A DNA stretch of 64,000 nt from Meiothermus sp. (GTDB taxonomy: Bacteria; Deinococcota; Deinococci; Deinococcales; Thermaceae): the NCBI GenBank assembly GCA_026004095.1, contig BPIL01000004.1:62001-126000 (forward strand), given 5' to 3'. Made by a program: the position numbers and the translations under genes. Shown one piece after another: positions 1-9,787 of the stretch. The notes beneath the pieces were generated by a model. It was not told the origin of the DNA, ran no database searches, and saw only the letters and a program-made list of their open reading frames with translations. Positions within the stretch are counted from its first letter, which is position 1; each line of letters opens with the position of its first letter.

Positions 1-209
1 TAATCAGGGTCTACCTGGGGGTGCCAGGTGGGGTACAGCTCGCCATCGGGGCCTCTGACCACGTGGCGGTTGTGCACCCAGTCGGGGCAGGCCTGCCCCG
101 CGACGGGGGTGGGTTGGTCAGGGGGTACGACGGGGGGTGCGGCCTCGGGGGCGTTGCAGGCCAGCAGCAGCCAGGGCAGAACCGGGAGCAGGGCGGTTCG
201 TTTCTGCAT
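1..209 (-). CDS. Putative lipoprotein, C-terminus cut by window edge
   Basis: Reverse translation MQKRTALLPVLPWLLLACNAPEAAPP... gives a signal peptide with lipobox LLAC; ORF is open at the window edge. Confidence 0.6.
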   Translation of the reverse strand, partial: MQKRTALLPVLPWLLLACNAPEAAPPVVPPDQPTPVAGQACPDWVHNRHVVRGPDGELYPTWHPQVDPD

Positions 210-283
210 GGAATCCCTCCAGGTTTTAAGGGTATCAAGATCGCTTGGCCCCAGGTGCAGAAGGTTCTTTAACTTCGCTTTAC

Positions 284-817
284 TTAACGCGGAAGCGCTC
301 GAGCCTCCAGGCGCACCTCCACCGGGTCGTTGACCCGCAAAAAGAGCAGGCTTGGGGGGGTCAGCCTCCATTCCGAGAAGCTGGTGTTGAACCCCCCCAC
401 AAAGCGGTAGGCGCTGCCCTCGCGGGTAAGTTTGCCGGCTATGCGCACCGGGCGGCGGGTTCCGCTAATTTCCAGCGTTCCGAGCAGCACGGCGTCCTCA
501 CCGGTCTGGGTCAGGCGCTCCACCTCCAGGCAGCTCAGGGGAAACTTATTGACGTCGAAGACCCCCCGCGCGTCGGCGTCGCGCAAGGGGTTGCCCGAAT
601 CGAAGCGGCCCAGCTCCACGCAGACCTGGCCCGAGGCCTCGCCGGTCTGAGGGTTCCAGCGCACCGTACCGCGCACGCTGGTGTTGCTGCCCTCCCAGCG
701 GCCCAGGTTGTAGCTGGCCGCATAGGTCACGCGCCCCTCGATGGTGAACTGGCCGGTCTGGGCCTGAACACCGCCCGCCAGCAAAGCCAGCCCGAGCAAC
801 ACCAGCCAATTGCGCAT
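284..817 (-). CDS. YceI family protein
   Basis: 177 aa with signal peptide; pattern GQFTIEGRVTYAA...GEASGQVCVELGRFDSGNPLRDADARGVFDVNKFP...GTLEISGTRRPV typical of YceI. Confidence 0.85.
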   Translation of the reverse strand: MRNWLVLLGLALLAGGVQAQTGQFTIEGRVTYAASYNLGRWEGSNTSVRGTVRWNPQTGEASGQVCVELGRFDSGNPLRDADARGVFDVNKFPLSCLEVERLTQTGEDAVLLGTLEISGTRRPVRIAGKLTREGSAYRFVGGFNTSFSEWRLTPPSLLFLRVNDPVEVRLEARALPR

Positions 818-826
818 CTTCCTCCC

Positions 827-1459
827 CTACCTGATCTCGAGCACGTCCGGCATGGGCTCGCTCAGGACGCCCTCTAAGATACGCGCCGCGGCCTCGTCTG
901 GATGCAAGGCGTTTTTGGGCGCACCCCCCAGGGGGGCCCAGAGGCCGGTGGCTACCGCGGGCAGCCGCACCAGGCAAAAGCGCACCCCTTCGCGGCGGAA
1001 TTCCTTGCGGGCCACGTTCAAAAGCCCCTCGGCCCCCAGCTTGGTCGCCACATACCCCGACAAACCCGGTACGGCAATCAGCTCCGGGTAAACCCCCAGC
1101 AGCACCCCCCGGGCCTGCGGGTTGAAGGTGGCGTATTTGAGCACCAGGGCCAGGCCCGCAAGGTTGGCGGCAAAGAGGCGCTCGAGGTCGCCCATCCCCT
1201 GCTCGCGCAGGCTGGCTTTCTGCACCGCACCCGCCGCGTAGATGAGCAAGTCCAGCGGCCCTACCTCCTGGGCCAGCGCCTGCACCTCGAGCTCGTGGGC
1301 CAGCTCGGTGGGCACGGCCAGGGCCCCCAGGTCTCGTGCCAGAGCGGCCAGAACCGCGCCGTTGCGGCCCGAAAGCCACAACCGGCCCACCCGCCCGGCC
1401 AGCCCCCGCGCCAGGGCCTGCCCAATGCCCCCCGTTGCGCCCAACAGCAAGGTATTCAT
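827..1459 (-). CDS. SDR family oxidoreductase
   Basis: MNTLLLGATGGIGQALARGLAG Rossmann motif; YVATK catalytic motif. Confidence 0.85.
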   Translation of the reverse strand: MNTLLLGATGGIGQALARGLAGRVGRLWLSGRNGAVLAALARDLGALAVPTELAHELEVQALAQEVGPLDLLIYAAGAVQKASLREQGMGDLERLFAANLAGLALVLKYATFNPQARGVLLGVYPELIAVPGLSGYVATKLGAEGLLNVARKEFRREGVRFCLVRLPAVATGLWAPLGGAPKNALHPDEAAARILEGVLSEPMPDVLEIR

Positions 1460-1611
1460 GGCCTCAAGTTACGTGTGTTTGCTGCCAAACACCGTGAGGC
1501 AGAAGCAAATCCCGCATGACCCTGCTCTTCTACAACGGGCTAAAGTTCCTCACAACCCCAGAGGGCAAACCAACCCAGCGGTGGCTTCCACCAAGTTGCT
1601 ACAATGAACCC

Positions 1612-1836
1612 ATGCGCAAGGAACAGATTCTCGAGCAAGCGCTGCAACTAGACCTGAAAGACCGGGCCGAGTTAGCCCAGCAGCTCCTCTCGAGCCTTGA
1701 ACAACTCAGCCCCGAAGAGCACGACCGCCTCTGGACAGAGGTGGCAGCCAGACGTGCCGAGGAGCTGCAAAGCGGCAAAACCAAAGGTTACTCCTGGGAA
1801 GAAATTAAACAAGATGCCCTCTCCCGGCTTGGATAA
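1612..1836 (+). CDS. Addiction module antitoxin (RelB/ParD-like)
   Basis: 74 aa MRKEQILEQALQLDLKDRAELAQQLLSSLEQ...; overlaps downstream RelE/ParE-like ORF. Confidence 0.75.
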   Translation: MRKEQILEQALQLDLKDRAELAQQLLSSLEQLSPEEHDRLWTEVAARRAEELQSGKTKGYSWEEIKQDALSRLG

Positions 1837-2140
1837 AATCTTCCATCCCGAGGCCAGGCTGGAGTTTGTCCAGGCAGCAGAGTATTACAGATCGGTATCA
1901 CCCGAGTTATCGCGCAAGTTTGTGGTGGCCTTCGACGGGTTGCTAGAGCACCTAAAACAGTTTCCCGAGACCGGGGTTCAGGTTCACCCAATAGGGGTGC
2001 GCCGCCTGGTCATGAAGAAGTTCCCGTACAAAATCTTCTATATAGCTGACCCCGACGCAATTTTCGTCGTCGCTGTGGCCCACGAAAGACGTCATCCCGA
2101 GTACTGGCTGCACCGACTGAATGAGCCAGGGCAAAAGTAG
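1814..2140 (+). CDS. Type II toxin, RelE/ParE family
   Basis: FHPEARLEFVQAAEYYRSVSPELSRKF...FPYKIFYIADPDAIFVVAVAHERRHPEYW is a typical ParE/RelE pattern. Confidence 0.85.
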   Translation: MPSPGLDKIFHPEARLEFVQAAEYYRSVSPELSRKFVVAFDGLLEHLKQFPETGVQVHPIGVRRLVMKKFPYKIFYIADPDAIFVVAVAHERRHPEYWLHRLNEPGQK

Positions 2141-2212
2141 GCTCGAGGGGAAGTTCCAGCGAAACAACCCAACCAATTCCAGAGGCCCAAACCACATTGG
2201 GTGTGGTTCAAG

Positions 2213-4753
2213 TCAATAGGCTTTGGTAAAAGCAGCCTCGACCGCCTGCTCCACCGCAACCGGCAGGCCGATGTAGTAGCCCTGGGCATAGTGGCAACCG
2301 TGGCGGGCCAGCCACTCGAGCTGGGTTCGGTTCTCCACCCCCTCGGCCAGGGTTTTGAGGCCAAAGGCGCTGGCCAGTTGCAGCATGGCCCGCAGGATGT
2401 CCTCCGAGGTCTGGCTTAGCCCGATCTCTGCCACAAAGCTTTTGTCAATTTTGATCAGGTCTACTGGCACCTGCTTGAGGTGGGCCAGCGAGGAGTAGCC
2501 CATACCAAAGTCGTCCAGGGCCACCCGCACGCCCAGACCGCGCAACGCCACCAGCCCCCCCAGCCACTTTTGCCGCTCGGGCAGCAGGGCCGACTCGGTG
2601 ATCTCGAGCCACAACAGGCTGGGCTGCAGGGCCTCGTCCACCAGGGCACGCACCACCTCCCGCACCCAGTTGGGGTGGGCCAGCGTGACAGCAGAAAAGT
2701 TGATGGTCAGCTCGCCGCCCAGTCGCTTCTGATCCTGCACCGCCTGTTTCAGCACGGCCAGATCCAGTTCGCCAATCAGGCCCGACTCCTCGGCCAGCGG
2801 CACGAACTCGGCCGGGCGCAGCAGGCCGCGGGTGGGGTGCTCCCAGCGCACCAGGGCTTCCCACTTGTTGATGTAGCGCTCGGCGATGTTCAGGATGGGC
2901 TGGTATTGGATGAGGAAGCGGCCTTCTTGAATGGTTTTTCTGAGCCGCTGAATGGTCTCGAGGCGCTCGAGGGAGTTGATGTCCTGGGCGGGGTCGTAGA
3001 CGGCCACCTGGGTCTGGGCTTGCTTGGCCTGGTACATCGCCACGTCGGCCGCACGGGCCAGCTCGTCCAGGGTCTGGCCGTGCTCGGGGTAAAGCGCCAC
3101 CCCCAGGCTGGCCCGCGCGTGAAGGACGTGCTCCCCCAGATTGAAGGGGTGGTCAAAAACCTCGACGATGCGCCTAGCAGCGGCCATCGCCGAATTGCGG
3201 TCGGCAGAGGGCAGCAGCACCGCGAACTCGTCCCCGCCCATGCGGGCCAGCAGGTCGTCCTGGCGCAAGGTGCCTTTGATGCGCAAGGCCAGTTGGCGCA
3301 AGAGTTCGTCGCCCACCTGGTGGCCCAGGGTGTCGTTGACCAGCTTGAAGTTGTCGAGGTCGAGGTAGATCAGGGCCGGGGTCTCACGCTTGCGCCGGTC
3401 GGCCACAAAAATACTCTCGGCCACGGCCCACAGCTTGCGGCGGTTGGGGAGGTCGGTGAGGGGGTCGTGGTAGGCCAGGTACTCGATGCGGGCCTGCTGG
3501 CGCTTGCGCTCGCCCACATCGCGGATGGAGATCAAAACCTGCTCGTGGCCTGCGATCTGCACCCGCACCCCCTGGGCCTCGACCTCGAGCGCGCGGCCAT
3601 CGCGGGTAACGAGGCGAACCTCCTCGAGGGTATCCCGTTCTCCGCCCAGAATGCGCTGCACCCGCTCGGCCACGCGCGGCAGCGAGTCGGGATGAACAAA
3701 TTTGGTGAGGGGCTGGCCCACCACCTCCTCCAGGCGCTCGTAGCCCAGCCCGCGCAGGCCCACCGGGTTGAGATACAGCAGCCTGGAGCCGTCGTAAAGG
3801 GCCACTGCGTCGGGCAGGGTCTCCATCAGGGTGCGGTAGATGGCCTCCTGTTCGCGCAGGGCCTCGTAGACCTGGGCCCGGTCAATAGCCAGGCTGAGCT
3901 GCCCCGCCACCCCCTCCAGAAAACGCACGTCGCGCGGCTCGAGGTCGGTATGGGCACTGCCCACCACCAGCACCCCCACCACCTTGCCCTTGACCGGCAG
4001 CGGAACCGCCACCAGGCTGCGCTCGCCCAGCAGGCCGGCTTTGCTGCGCTCCTCGGTGCTGTACATCACCACCGTTTCGGCCAGGTGGGCCGCCCGCTGC
4101 ACGATCTCGTGGGTGGGCTCGAACTGCTCGGGTAGGGTCTGCCGGCCCGCGGCCCAGAGCAGCCGCAAAGAGGCAGCCTCGGGCCGATAGATGGCGATGC
4201 TATCGAAGCGCGGGTGTTCCTGCAGGGCATCCACCACCCCGCGCATCAGGGCCAGCGGCTCGAGGTCGCGGGCCAGCCCGTCGCGCACCTTGGAGAAGAG
4301 GGCCAGCTCGAGGTTGCGCGCCTCGGCCTGGGCCTGGCTCTCTCGCATGGCCGCCTCGGCAGCCCAGCGGCGGTCGTACTGAAACCGAAACAGCCCCACC
4401 ACCAGACAGGTCAGTAGGCCCACCGCCCCTACCACCAGCACCACATCCTGGCTTGAATTCCACGGCACACCCACCAGGCTGAGCAGCGCAACGTGAAAGA
4501 GGGGCAAGGCCAGGCCCACCCCCAACGCACCCCACAGGCCCAGCCCCCAGCTCAGCAAAGCCACCCCCGGCAAAACCAGGTGCAGCGCCCCGTGGCCGAG
4601 GCTTTGATACATCAGGGGGAAGGTCAGCGCATAAACCAGCACAAAGCCCACACCCACCAGCAGCTCGAGCCTGCGCGGCCTCAACCAGGCGTTTATCTGC
4701 GCGTACAAGTGCCAACCTCCAGCATCTGCCCGTGCTCCGCATCGGCGGAACAA
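2213..4753 (-). CDS. Membrane GAF-PAS-GGDEF-EAL diguanylate cyclase/phosphodiesterase
   Basis: 846 aa; N-terminal TM segments, GAF, PAS, degenerate-looking GGDEF (RMGGDEFAVLL) and EAL-type domain (EALVRWEHPTRGLL, DDFGMGYSSLAHLK); exact start uncertain. Confidence 0.9.
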   Translation of the reverse strand: MFRRCGARADAGGWHLYAQINAWLRPRRLELLVGVGFVLVYALTFPLMYQSLGHGALHLVLPGVALLSWGLGLWGALGVGLALPLFHVALLSLVGVPWNSSQDVVLVVGAVGLLTCLVVGLFRFQYDRRWAAEAAMRESQAQAEARNLELALFSKVRDGLARDLEPLALMRGVVDALQEHPRFDSIAIYRPEAASLRLLWAAGRQTLPEQFEPTHEIVQRAAHLAETVVMYSTEERSKAGLLGERSLVAVPLPVKGKVVGVLVVGSAHTDLEPRDVRFLEGVAGQLSLAIDRAQVYEALREQEAIYRTLMETLPDAVALYDGSRLLYLNPVGLRGLGYERLEEVVGQPLTKFVHPDSLPRVAERVQRILGGERDTLEEVRLVTRDGRALEVEAQGVRVQIAGHEQVLISIRDVGERKRQQARIEYLAYHDPLTDLPNRRKLWAVAESIFVADRRKRETPALIYLDLDNFKLVNDTLGHQVGDELLRQLALRIKGTLRQDDLLARMGGDEFAVLLPSADRNSAMAAARRIVEVFDHPFNLGEHVLHARASLGVALYPEHGQTLDELARAADVAMYQAKQAQTQVAVYDPAQDINSLERLETIQRLRKTIQEGRFLIQYQPILNIAERYINKWEALVRWEHPTRGLLRPAEFVPLAEESGLIGELDLAVLKQAVQDQKRLGGELTINFSAVTLAHPNWVREVVRALVDEALQPSLLWLEITESALLPERQKWLGGLVALRGLGVRVALDDFGMGYSSLAHLKQVPVDLIKIDKSFVAEIGLSQTSEDILRAMLQLASAFGLKTLAEGVENRTQLEWLARHGCHYAQGYYIGLPVAVEQAVEAAFTKAY

Positions 4754-4802
4754 CCCCCGGTGGGCCAGAACAGCTCAACCGAAGTTACTTCCGTACTCGG
4801 TG

Positions 4803-4831
4803 ATTGTACCTACAATGCGGCTTCTCTGTAA
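4803..4831 (-). promoter_or_regulatory. Predicted promoter for the GGDEF/EAL gene
   Basis: Minus strand TTACAG-17 nt-TACAAT; the -10 lies in the palindrome ATTGTA-GG-TACAAT. Confidence 0.5.
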
Positions 4832-4967
4832 CGTTAATCACACAGCCATCCCTCGTTACGCGCATACCCCCGGGTAGTTTACGCTGGCCGAAGCCCGATC
4901 TCAGCGGACTTTATCGCCCGCATCACCTCCTTGGGCGCGAAACAGGTAACGCCCCCCCCTGTAAGGC

Positions 4968-6464
4968 TCAAAGCTCCCCTCGAGCAATCCAGCGGCGCAG
5001 CACCCCTGCCCGCTGGCGCACCGCCGCCTGCTCCTCTGGGTTGCGCCTGTCCCAGCTTTTGTACAGCACCCCCAGGCGGGGGTTGGCCTCGAGCAGGGGG
5101 CGGTGCTGGGCCATAAAGTCCCAGTACAGGCTGTTGAAGGGGCAGGCCCGTTCGCCCAGGGTCTCCTCTACCCGAAAGCTGCAGTGCTGGCAGTGGTTGC
5201 CCATGCGGGCGATGTACTTCCCGCTGGCCGCGTAGGGCTTGGAGGAAAGCACCGGCGAGGCAAACACCCCCATCCCCAACACGTTGGGGGCCATCACCCA
5301 GTCGGCGGAGTCCACGAAGGCCGCCATGAACCAGGTGTTGAGTTCCTGCGGACTAACCCCATACAGCAGGGCAAAGTTGGCCAGTACCATTAGCCGCTCG
5401 ATGTGGTGGGCGTAGCCGCGCTGCCGCACCCGCTCGATGACCGTAGACAGGCAGCGCATCCGGGTGGGGGCCCCCCAGAAAAGCGGGGGCAGGGGCCGGT
5501 GGGCTCCCATCTGGTTGGCCTGCCCCAGCCCCGGCATCTCGCGGCGGTAGACGTGGTAGACGTACTCCCGCCAGCCGATAATCTGCCGCACAAAGCCCTC
5601 GATGCTCGCCAGCGGGATGCCCCCTTTTTCGTACTCCAAAAGCGCCCGCTCCACCACTTCCTGGGGGTGCAGCAACCCCAGGTTGATGGTCGGCGAGAGC
5701 AAGGAGTGGTGAAGACTCCAGCTCTGCTCCACCAGGGCATCCTGGTAGGGGCCAAACTGGGCCAGCCGGTGCAGCACGAAATCTTCCAGGGCTTGCAGGG
5801 CTTCCCGGCGCGTGACCGGCCAGTCGAAGCCCTCCAGCGCCCCGAAGTGCCCCTTGAAATTCTCCTGCACTGTCTGGATAGCCTGCCGGGTAAGCGCATC
5901 CGGGCTAAAGCGCAAGGGGGGCGGGGGCCGGTAGCCCGCTGGAGGGGTTTTGCGGTTCTCAGCATCGAAGTTCCAGGCCCCTCCCACCGGCCGGCCCCCC
6001 TGCATCAGGTAGCCGGTGCGCTGGCGCATGAAGCGGTAGAAGTACTCGAGGCGGTAGGTTTTGCGGCGGCCCGCCCAGCGGTCGAACACCTCCGGCTGCA
6101 ACAGCCACAGCCGGTTGGGCACCGGCCGGTACACGCCCCCCAGCCCCTCCACCAGGGCCCGCGCCCGCTCGGCAAACCCGTGGTCGGCAGGCTGCATCTG
6201 CACCAAAGTCTCGCCGGGGTGGGTGCGGAAGAAGGCGGCCAGGGCTTCCGCCAGGGTCTCGGCCTGTAGATAGGTGACCTCGAGGCCGCCCTCGCGCAGC
6301 TCCTGGGCGAAGTGGCGCATGGCGCTGAAGAACAGCACCAGCTTCTGGGGGTGCATGGGCGGGGTGCGTCCCAGTTCGTAGGCTTCGACCAGCAAGACCC
6401 GTTTTGGGGCAAGCTGCCGCACCGCGGCGTGGTTGAGCTGGTCGCCCAGCACCCAGAGCGTCAC
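4968..6464 (-). CDS. Cryptochrome/photolyase family protein, FeS-BCP/(6-4)-photolyase type
   Basis: MTLWVLGDQLNH...; C-terminal GNHCQHCSFRVEETLGERACPFNSLYWDF cysteine cluster typical of FeS bacterial cryptochromes. Confidence 0.9.
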   Translation of the reverse strand: MTLWVLGDQLNHAAVRQLAPKRVLLVEAYELGRTPPMHPQKLVLFFSAMRHFAQELREGGLEVTYLQAETLAEALAAFFRTHPGETLVQMQPADHGFAERARALVEGLGGVYRPVPNRLWLLQPEVFDRWAGRRKTYRLEYFYRFMRQRTGYLMQGGRPVGGAWNFDAENRKTPPAGYRPPPPLRFSPDALTRQAIQTVQENFKGHFGALEGFDWPVTRREALQALEDFVLHRLAQFGPYQDALVEQSWSLHHSLLSPTINLGLLHPQEVVERALLEYEKGGIPLASIEGFVRQIIGWREYVYHVYRREMPGLGQANQMGAHRPLPPLFWGAPTRMRCLSTVIERVRQRGYAHHIERLMVLANFALLYGVSPQELNTWFMAAFVDSADWVMAPNVLGMGVFASPVLSSKPYAASGKYIARMGNHCQHCSFRVEETLGERACPFNSLYWDFMAQHRPLLEANPRLGVLYKSWDRRNPEEQAAVRQRAGVLRRWIARGEL

Positions 6465-6467
6465 GGG

Positions 6468-7736
6468 CTAGCGCACCCCCTGCAGGTACTGGGCGATGGG
6501 GCCCACCGCCTCCCCCCTGCGGCTGGTGAGGATGTCCAGGTGGGTCAGGCCGGGCAGGATGCGAATATCCAGGCTGGAATTGGGGAATACCTCCCCCACG
6601 CTGCGAAAATTGCTCACCTGCGGCAGCAAACCCCGCCCCGCGCCCAGGGCCAGCACCGGATACGGCACCGCGCGCGGCTGGAGTTCAGGCATGGCGGTGT
6701 CATAGGCCGAGATATCCAGCGCCAGCCGGTAGGGGAAAAACCACTCCGAGAAACCCGTAACCGGGTTGGCGTAGGCTTTTATGAACTCCAGCGGGTCGGT
6801 GGCCTCGCCGGTATCGCGCCACTCCACCCGCCCACCGCGCGGGCCCCGGATGGTGTAAACCAGGCTGCCCACCGCCAGGCTCAGCAGGTTGATGCCCTCG
6901 CGCCCGGTGGCCTGCCCCACCGAGACGGCAAAGATGGGCGAGAGGGCGTAGCGCTCGTCCACACGGTACAGGGCCGCGGCCAGCCGGCTGGCCCGGAAGG
7001 GCGCCCAGCCGGGTGGGGCGTCGGCCTGGGGGTCTTGTGTGGTCATGAAAGCCTGGGCCTCGGCCTGGGCAAAGCCCACCGGGTTCAGCCCGAAAGCGTT
7101 GATGTAGGGGGGCGCTTTACCTTCCAGCAGCTCATTGAGCCCGGCCAGCCGGCCAAACCCCCCTTCGGTGCCGCCCAGATACTGCTCGCGTGTGAGGGGA
7201 ATCAGGCGGGGTGCGCCGTCGAGCAAAATCAGGCCGTGGATGGTATCACCCCGGTACAGGGCGTAGAGCGAGGCCAGGCTGGCCCCCAGCGAGTGCCCGG
7301 CCAGCACCACCGGGCCGCTTGAGCGGGCCTGGTTCACCACCCGCTCGAGATCCTCCAGGTGTACCCGCAGCCCCCAGTCCTTGAGGAAGGGAAAATCGGG
7401 CAGTGGGTAGTTCTGGTAGTAGGCCCAAGGGTCGGGCGTGGTAAAGCCCCGGCGATCCTCGAGGCCGTTGGCCCGCCGATCCCAGGCCCAGACCGCCCAG
7501 CCCGGCGCGGCCAGTACCAGCCGCCGGGCCAGAATATCAAAGTTGGTGGCGCCCCCCAGGAAACCCGGAACAAAGATCACGGTGCCGCGTGGGGTGCCCT
7601 GGGCCGGATAGACCATCACGTAACTTCTGTCCAGGGCCGCTCCGGCGGGAGTGGCAGCCCCCGGAATGGCCCGGTACTCGGGCTGGGCCAGCCCCAGCCC
7701 CAGCAGCCCCACCATCAGTACAATCCATGCGCGCAT
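6468..7736 (-). CDS. Secreted alpha/beta hydrolase
   Basis: Signal peptide MRAWIVLMVGLLGLGLA; GTVIFVPGFLGG and nucleophile elbow VVLAGHSLGASLA; longer upstream ORF extension looks non-coding. Confidence 0.8.
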   Translation of the reverse strand: MRAWIVLMVGLLGLGLAQPEYRAIPGAATPAGAALDRSYVMVYPAQGTPRGTVIFVPGFLGGATNFDILARRLVLAAPGWAVWAWDRRANGLEDRRGFTTPDPWAYYQNYPLPDFPFLKDWGLRVHLEDLERVVNQARSSGPVVLAGHSLGASLASLYALYRGDTIHGLILLDGAPRLIPLTREQYLGGTEGGFGRLAGLNELLEGKAPPYINAFGLNPVGFAQAEAQAFMTTQDPQADAPPGWAPFRASRLAAALYRVDERYALSPIFAVSVGQATGREGINLLSLAVGSLVYTIRGPRGGRVEWRDTGEATDPLEFIKAYANPVTGFSEWFFPYRLALDISAYDTAMPELQPRAVPYPVLALGAGRGLLPQVSNFRSVGEVFPNSSLDIRILPGLTHLDILTSRRGEAVGPIAQYLQGVR

Positions 7737-7785
7737 GGCTCTTATCCTGCTGCCACCAGGAATTTGTGACATGGCCGGAGCACAC

Positions 7786-7808
7786 AAAAAGGTGGGCCGA
7801 AGCCCACC
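7786..7808 (-). terminator. Intrinsic terminator downstream of DUF4397 gene
   Basis: Minus strand GGTGGGC-TTCG-GCCCACC followed by TTTTT. Confidence 0.85.
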
Positions 7809-7827
7809 CGGTCGGATGCTGGGGAAG

Positions 7828-8481
7828 CTATGGACTGCCGAAGCTATCCTCCACCACGATGACCTCGAGGGTTTCCCCAGCCAGCAGGCCCACCGCAAAC
7901 ACACTGTAGACCTTGCCGCCCTCAAACCCCACCCCCTCGAGCGGTAGCGCAACGGTGCGGGTGCCGGTGGGGCGCACCTCGAGGTCGTACACCCCCGCCG
8001 GAACCGTGCCATAGCCCGAAAGCTGGTTGAAGGCCAGGTTGCGGAAAAGCACCGCCCCCCCCTTGAGGGCCACGTCCACTGCGGGCGCGTCCGGCGAGGC
8101 ATGGATCACACGAACCTTCGCCACCCCCTCGGCAGGCGCGATGCGGTCTTCGACCAGGCGGGCCTGAAGGGTGGAGGCCGTGCCCAGGGCCATCACCGTG
8201 TAATACTTGCCCGCCTGCACCCGGATGGTCACGTCGGCCACCTTGGCAGGGTTCTCACCAGCGGTCTGTACGGTCAGGGTCAGGCTGCCCGCGGGCACCT
8301 CGGCGTAGTAGGTGACATCTTTGAAGGCCTGGGCTTCAAACACTTTGTTCCCACCCGATAGGATGTCCACCGCCGGCGCATCCGGTACTAGGTGGGCAAA
8401 GCGCACATAGGCCGTGCCCCCCTGGGCCAGCGCAAAACCGAGTACCAGCACCAAGCCTGCGATCCACCTTGTCCAAAGCAT
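7828..8481 (-). CDS. DUF4397 domain-containing secreted protein
   Basis: Signal peptide; repeated AYVRFAHLVPDAPAVDI / VRVIHASPDAPAVDVAL motifs. Confidence 0.85.
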   Translation of the reverse strand: MLWTRWIAGLVLVLGFALAQGGTAYVRFAHLVPDAPAVDILSGGNKVFEAQAFKDVTYYAEVPAGSLTLTVQTAGENPAKVADVTIRVQAGKYYTVMALGTASTLQARLVEDRIAPAEGVAKVRVIHASPDAPAVDVALKGGAVLFRNLAFNQLSGYGTVPAGVYDLEVRPTGTRTVALPLEGVGFEGGKVYSVFAVGLLAGETLEVIVVEDSFGSP

Positions 8482-8591
8482 AGCCTGCTCCTTTCTTCCT
8501 GCTGGACTTTCTTCATCGGCATGGTATCGCGCAGCGGATGATTCAAAAACCAACCTGGCTTACAAAGCAAATATCCTTGGATCAAAACAAA

Positions 8592-8613
8592 GCCCCCGCC
8601 AGGCGGCAGGGGC
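8592..8613 (-). terminator. Intrinsic terminator downstream of fasciclin gene
   Basis: Minus strand GCCCCTGCC-GCCT-GGCGGGGGC (one internal mismatch) followed by TTTG TTTTG. Confidence 0.65.
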
Positions 8614-8629
8614 CGAAAATTCGGCTGTG

Positions 8630-9124
8630 CTACTTGGGCAACAACACCGTATCGATCACATGGATGATCCCGTTGCTGGCCTGAATATCTACCGCGGTAA
8701 CGGTCGAGTTGCCGTTCAGGATCACCTTACCATCCTTGACCTCGATGGTTACGCTCTGGCCCTCTACGGTTTTGGCCTCCTTGAGCGTGACCACCTGGCT
8801 CGAGGGCACCCGCCCCGCCACCACGTGGTAGGTCAGCACCTTGGTAAGGGCGGCTTTATCGGCCAGGAGCTTGTCCAGATCGGCCTTGGGAATCTTGGCA
8901 AAGGCCGCGTTGGTAGGCGCAAACACCGTGAAGGGGCCCGGGCCCGAGAGGGTCTCCACCAGACCCGCCGCCTGCACCGCGGCCAGCAGGGTGCTGAAGT
9001 TGGGGTTGGTAGCCACTATCTGGGCAATGGTCTGGTTCTGGGTGTTGCTCTGGGCGTTGGTCAGGGTAAGGCCCAGGGCGGCTAGGGCTAGACTACCGAC
9101 TACCAGCAGGGTTCTTAGCTTCAT
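8630..9124 (-). CDS. Fasciclin domain-containing secreted protein
   Basis: Signal peptide; [25 protein letters not shown]...[10 protein letters not shown]...[13 protein letters not shown]. Confidence 0.93.
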   Translation of the reverse strand: MKLRTLLVVGSLALAALGLTLTNAQSNTQNQTIAQIVATNPNFSTLLAAVQAAGLVETLSGPGPFTVFAPTNAAFAKIPKADLDKLLADKAALTKVLTYHVVAGRVPSSQVVTLKEAKTVEGQSVTIEVKDGKVILNGNSTVTAVDIQASNGIIHVIDTVLLPK

Positions 9125-9254
9125 ACGTGCCCTCCTGTACTAAAGTTGAACGGCAGGCCCTCGAGATCTCAGCAACCGCTAAACAAACCTGCCCTTCAAC
9201 CTTGGGGCTAAGAATATTCGTTCAGCATTAGTACAATATTTGTCTAAGATACGT

Positions 9255-9623
9255 TTAGATTTGTAGGGCATGCAACAGGTCAAAGAAAAATAAGAATAAG
9301 CCTTGGATTGCGATAGCAAGGCCAAAACCTTTGAGCATGGGCCTTGGGCGCATCCATAAACCCAAACCCACCGCCATGTACAGCACATCCAGACCGGCGT
9401 TAATCCAGAGCAAGCGGCGAAGGCTGGCTGGGTCGGGCTCGGCCCCCAGCCAGCCCCCATAGGCGATGGCCGCGTTGATCAGCGCCCAGACCCCGGTCAT
9501 GAACCAGAAGGCCCTCCAGAAGACCTGGCCGGTGCGCCACAGACCAAAGATCGCACCAGCTAAACACACCAGCGCCCACAGCATAAGTTGCTGGGCTATG
9601 CGTTCCCCTACCAGTTCACTCAC
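9255..9623 (-). CDS. Small four-TM membrane protein (DUF6992-like)
   Basis: 122 aa hydrophobic; GTG start overlaps the stop of the DUF2256 ORF (GTGA). Confidence 0.65.
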   Translation of the reverse strand: MSELVGERIAQQLMLWALVCLAGAIFGLWRTGQVFWRAFWFMTGVWALINAAIAYGGWLGAEPDPASLRRLLWINAGLDVLYMAVGLGLWMRPRPMLKGFGLAIAIQGLFLFFFDLLHALQI

Positions 9624-9775
9624 ACCAGCCTCCCTCTGGCCTGGCGCTTACAGCGCTGGGAGCAGTACTTGACCGCATCCCAGTTCCTGGCCCATTTCTT
9701 ACGCCACTGGAAGGGCAGGCCGCAGACGGGGCAGAGTTTGGTGGGTAGGTGGGATTTGAAGCCTTTACGGTGCAC
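9620..9775 (-). CDS. DUF2256 domain-containing protein (51 aa)
   Basis: GTG-start [54 protein letters not shown]; CxxCGxPFxWRKKW...VKYCSxRC motif; too short for the supplied ORF track. Confidence 0.88.
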   Translation of the reverse strand: MHRKGFKSHLPTKLCPVCGLPFQWRKKWARNWDAVKYCSQRCKRQARGRLV

Positions 9776-9787
9776 CCTCGAGCCCGC

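Noticed and set aside
2480-4135. 551-aa plus-strand ORF antisense to the GGDEF/EAL gene, and similar long antisense ORFs (15799-17283 vs lon; 31547-33037 vs thiolase; 60608-61864 vs purB)
   Set aside because: Typical GC-rich shadow ORFs: low-complexity composition, no recognisable domains, opposite strand of confident genes
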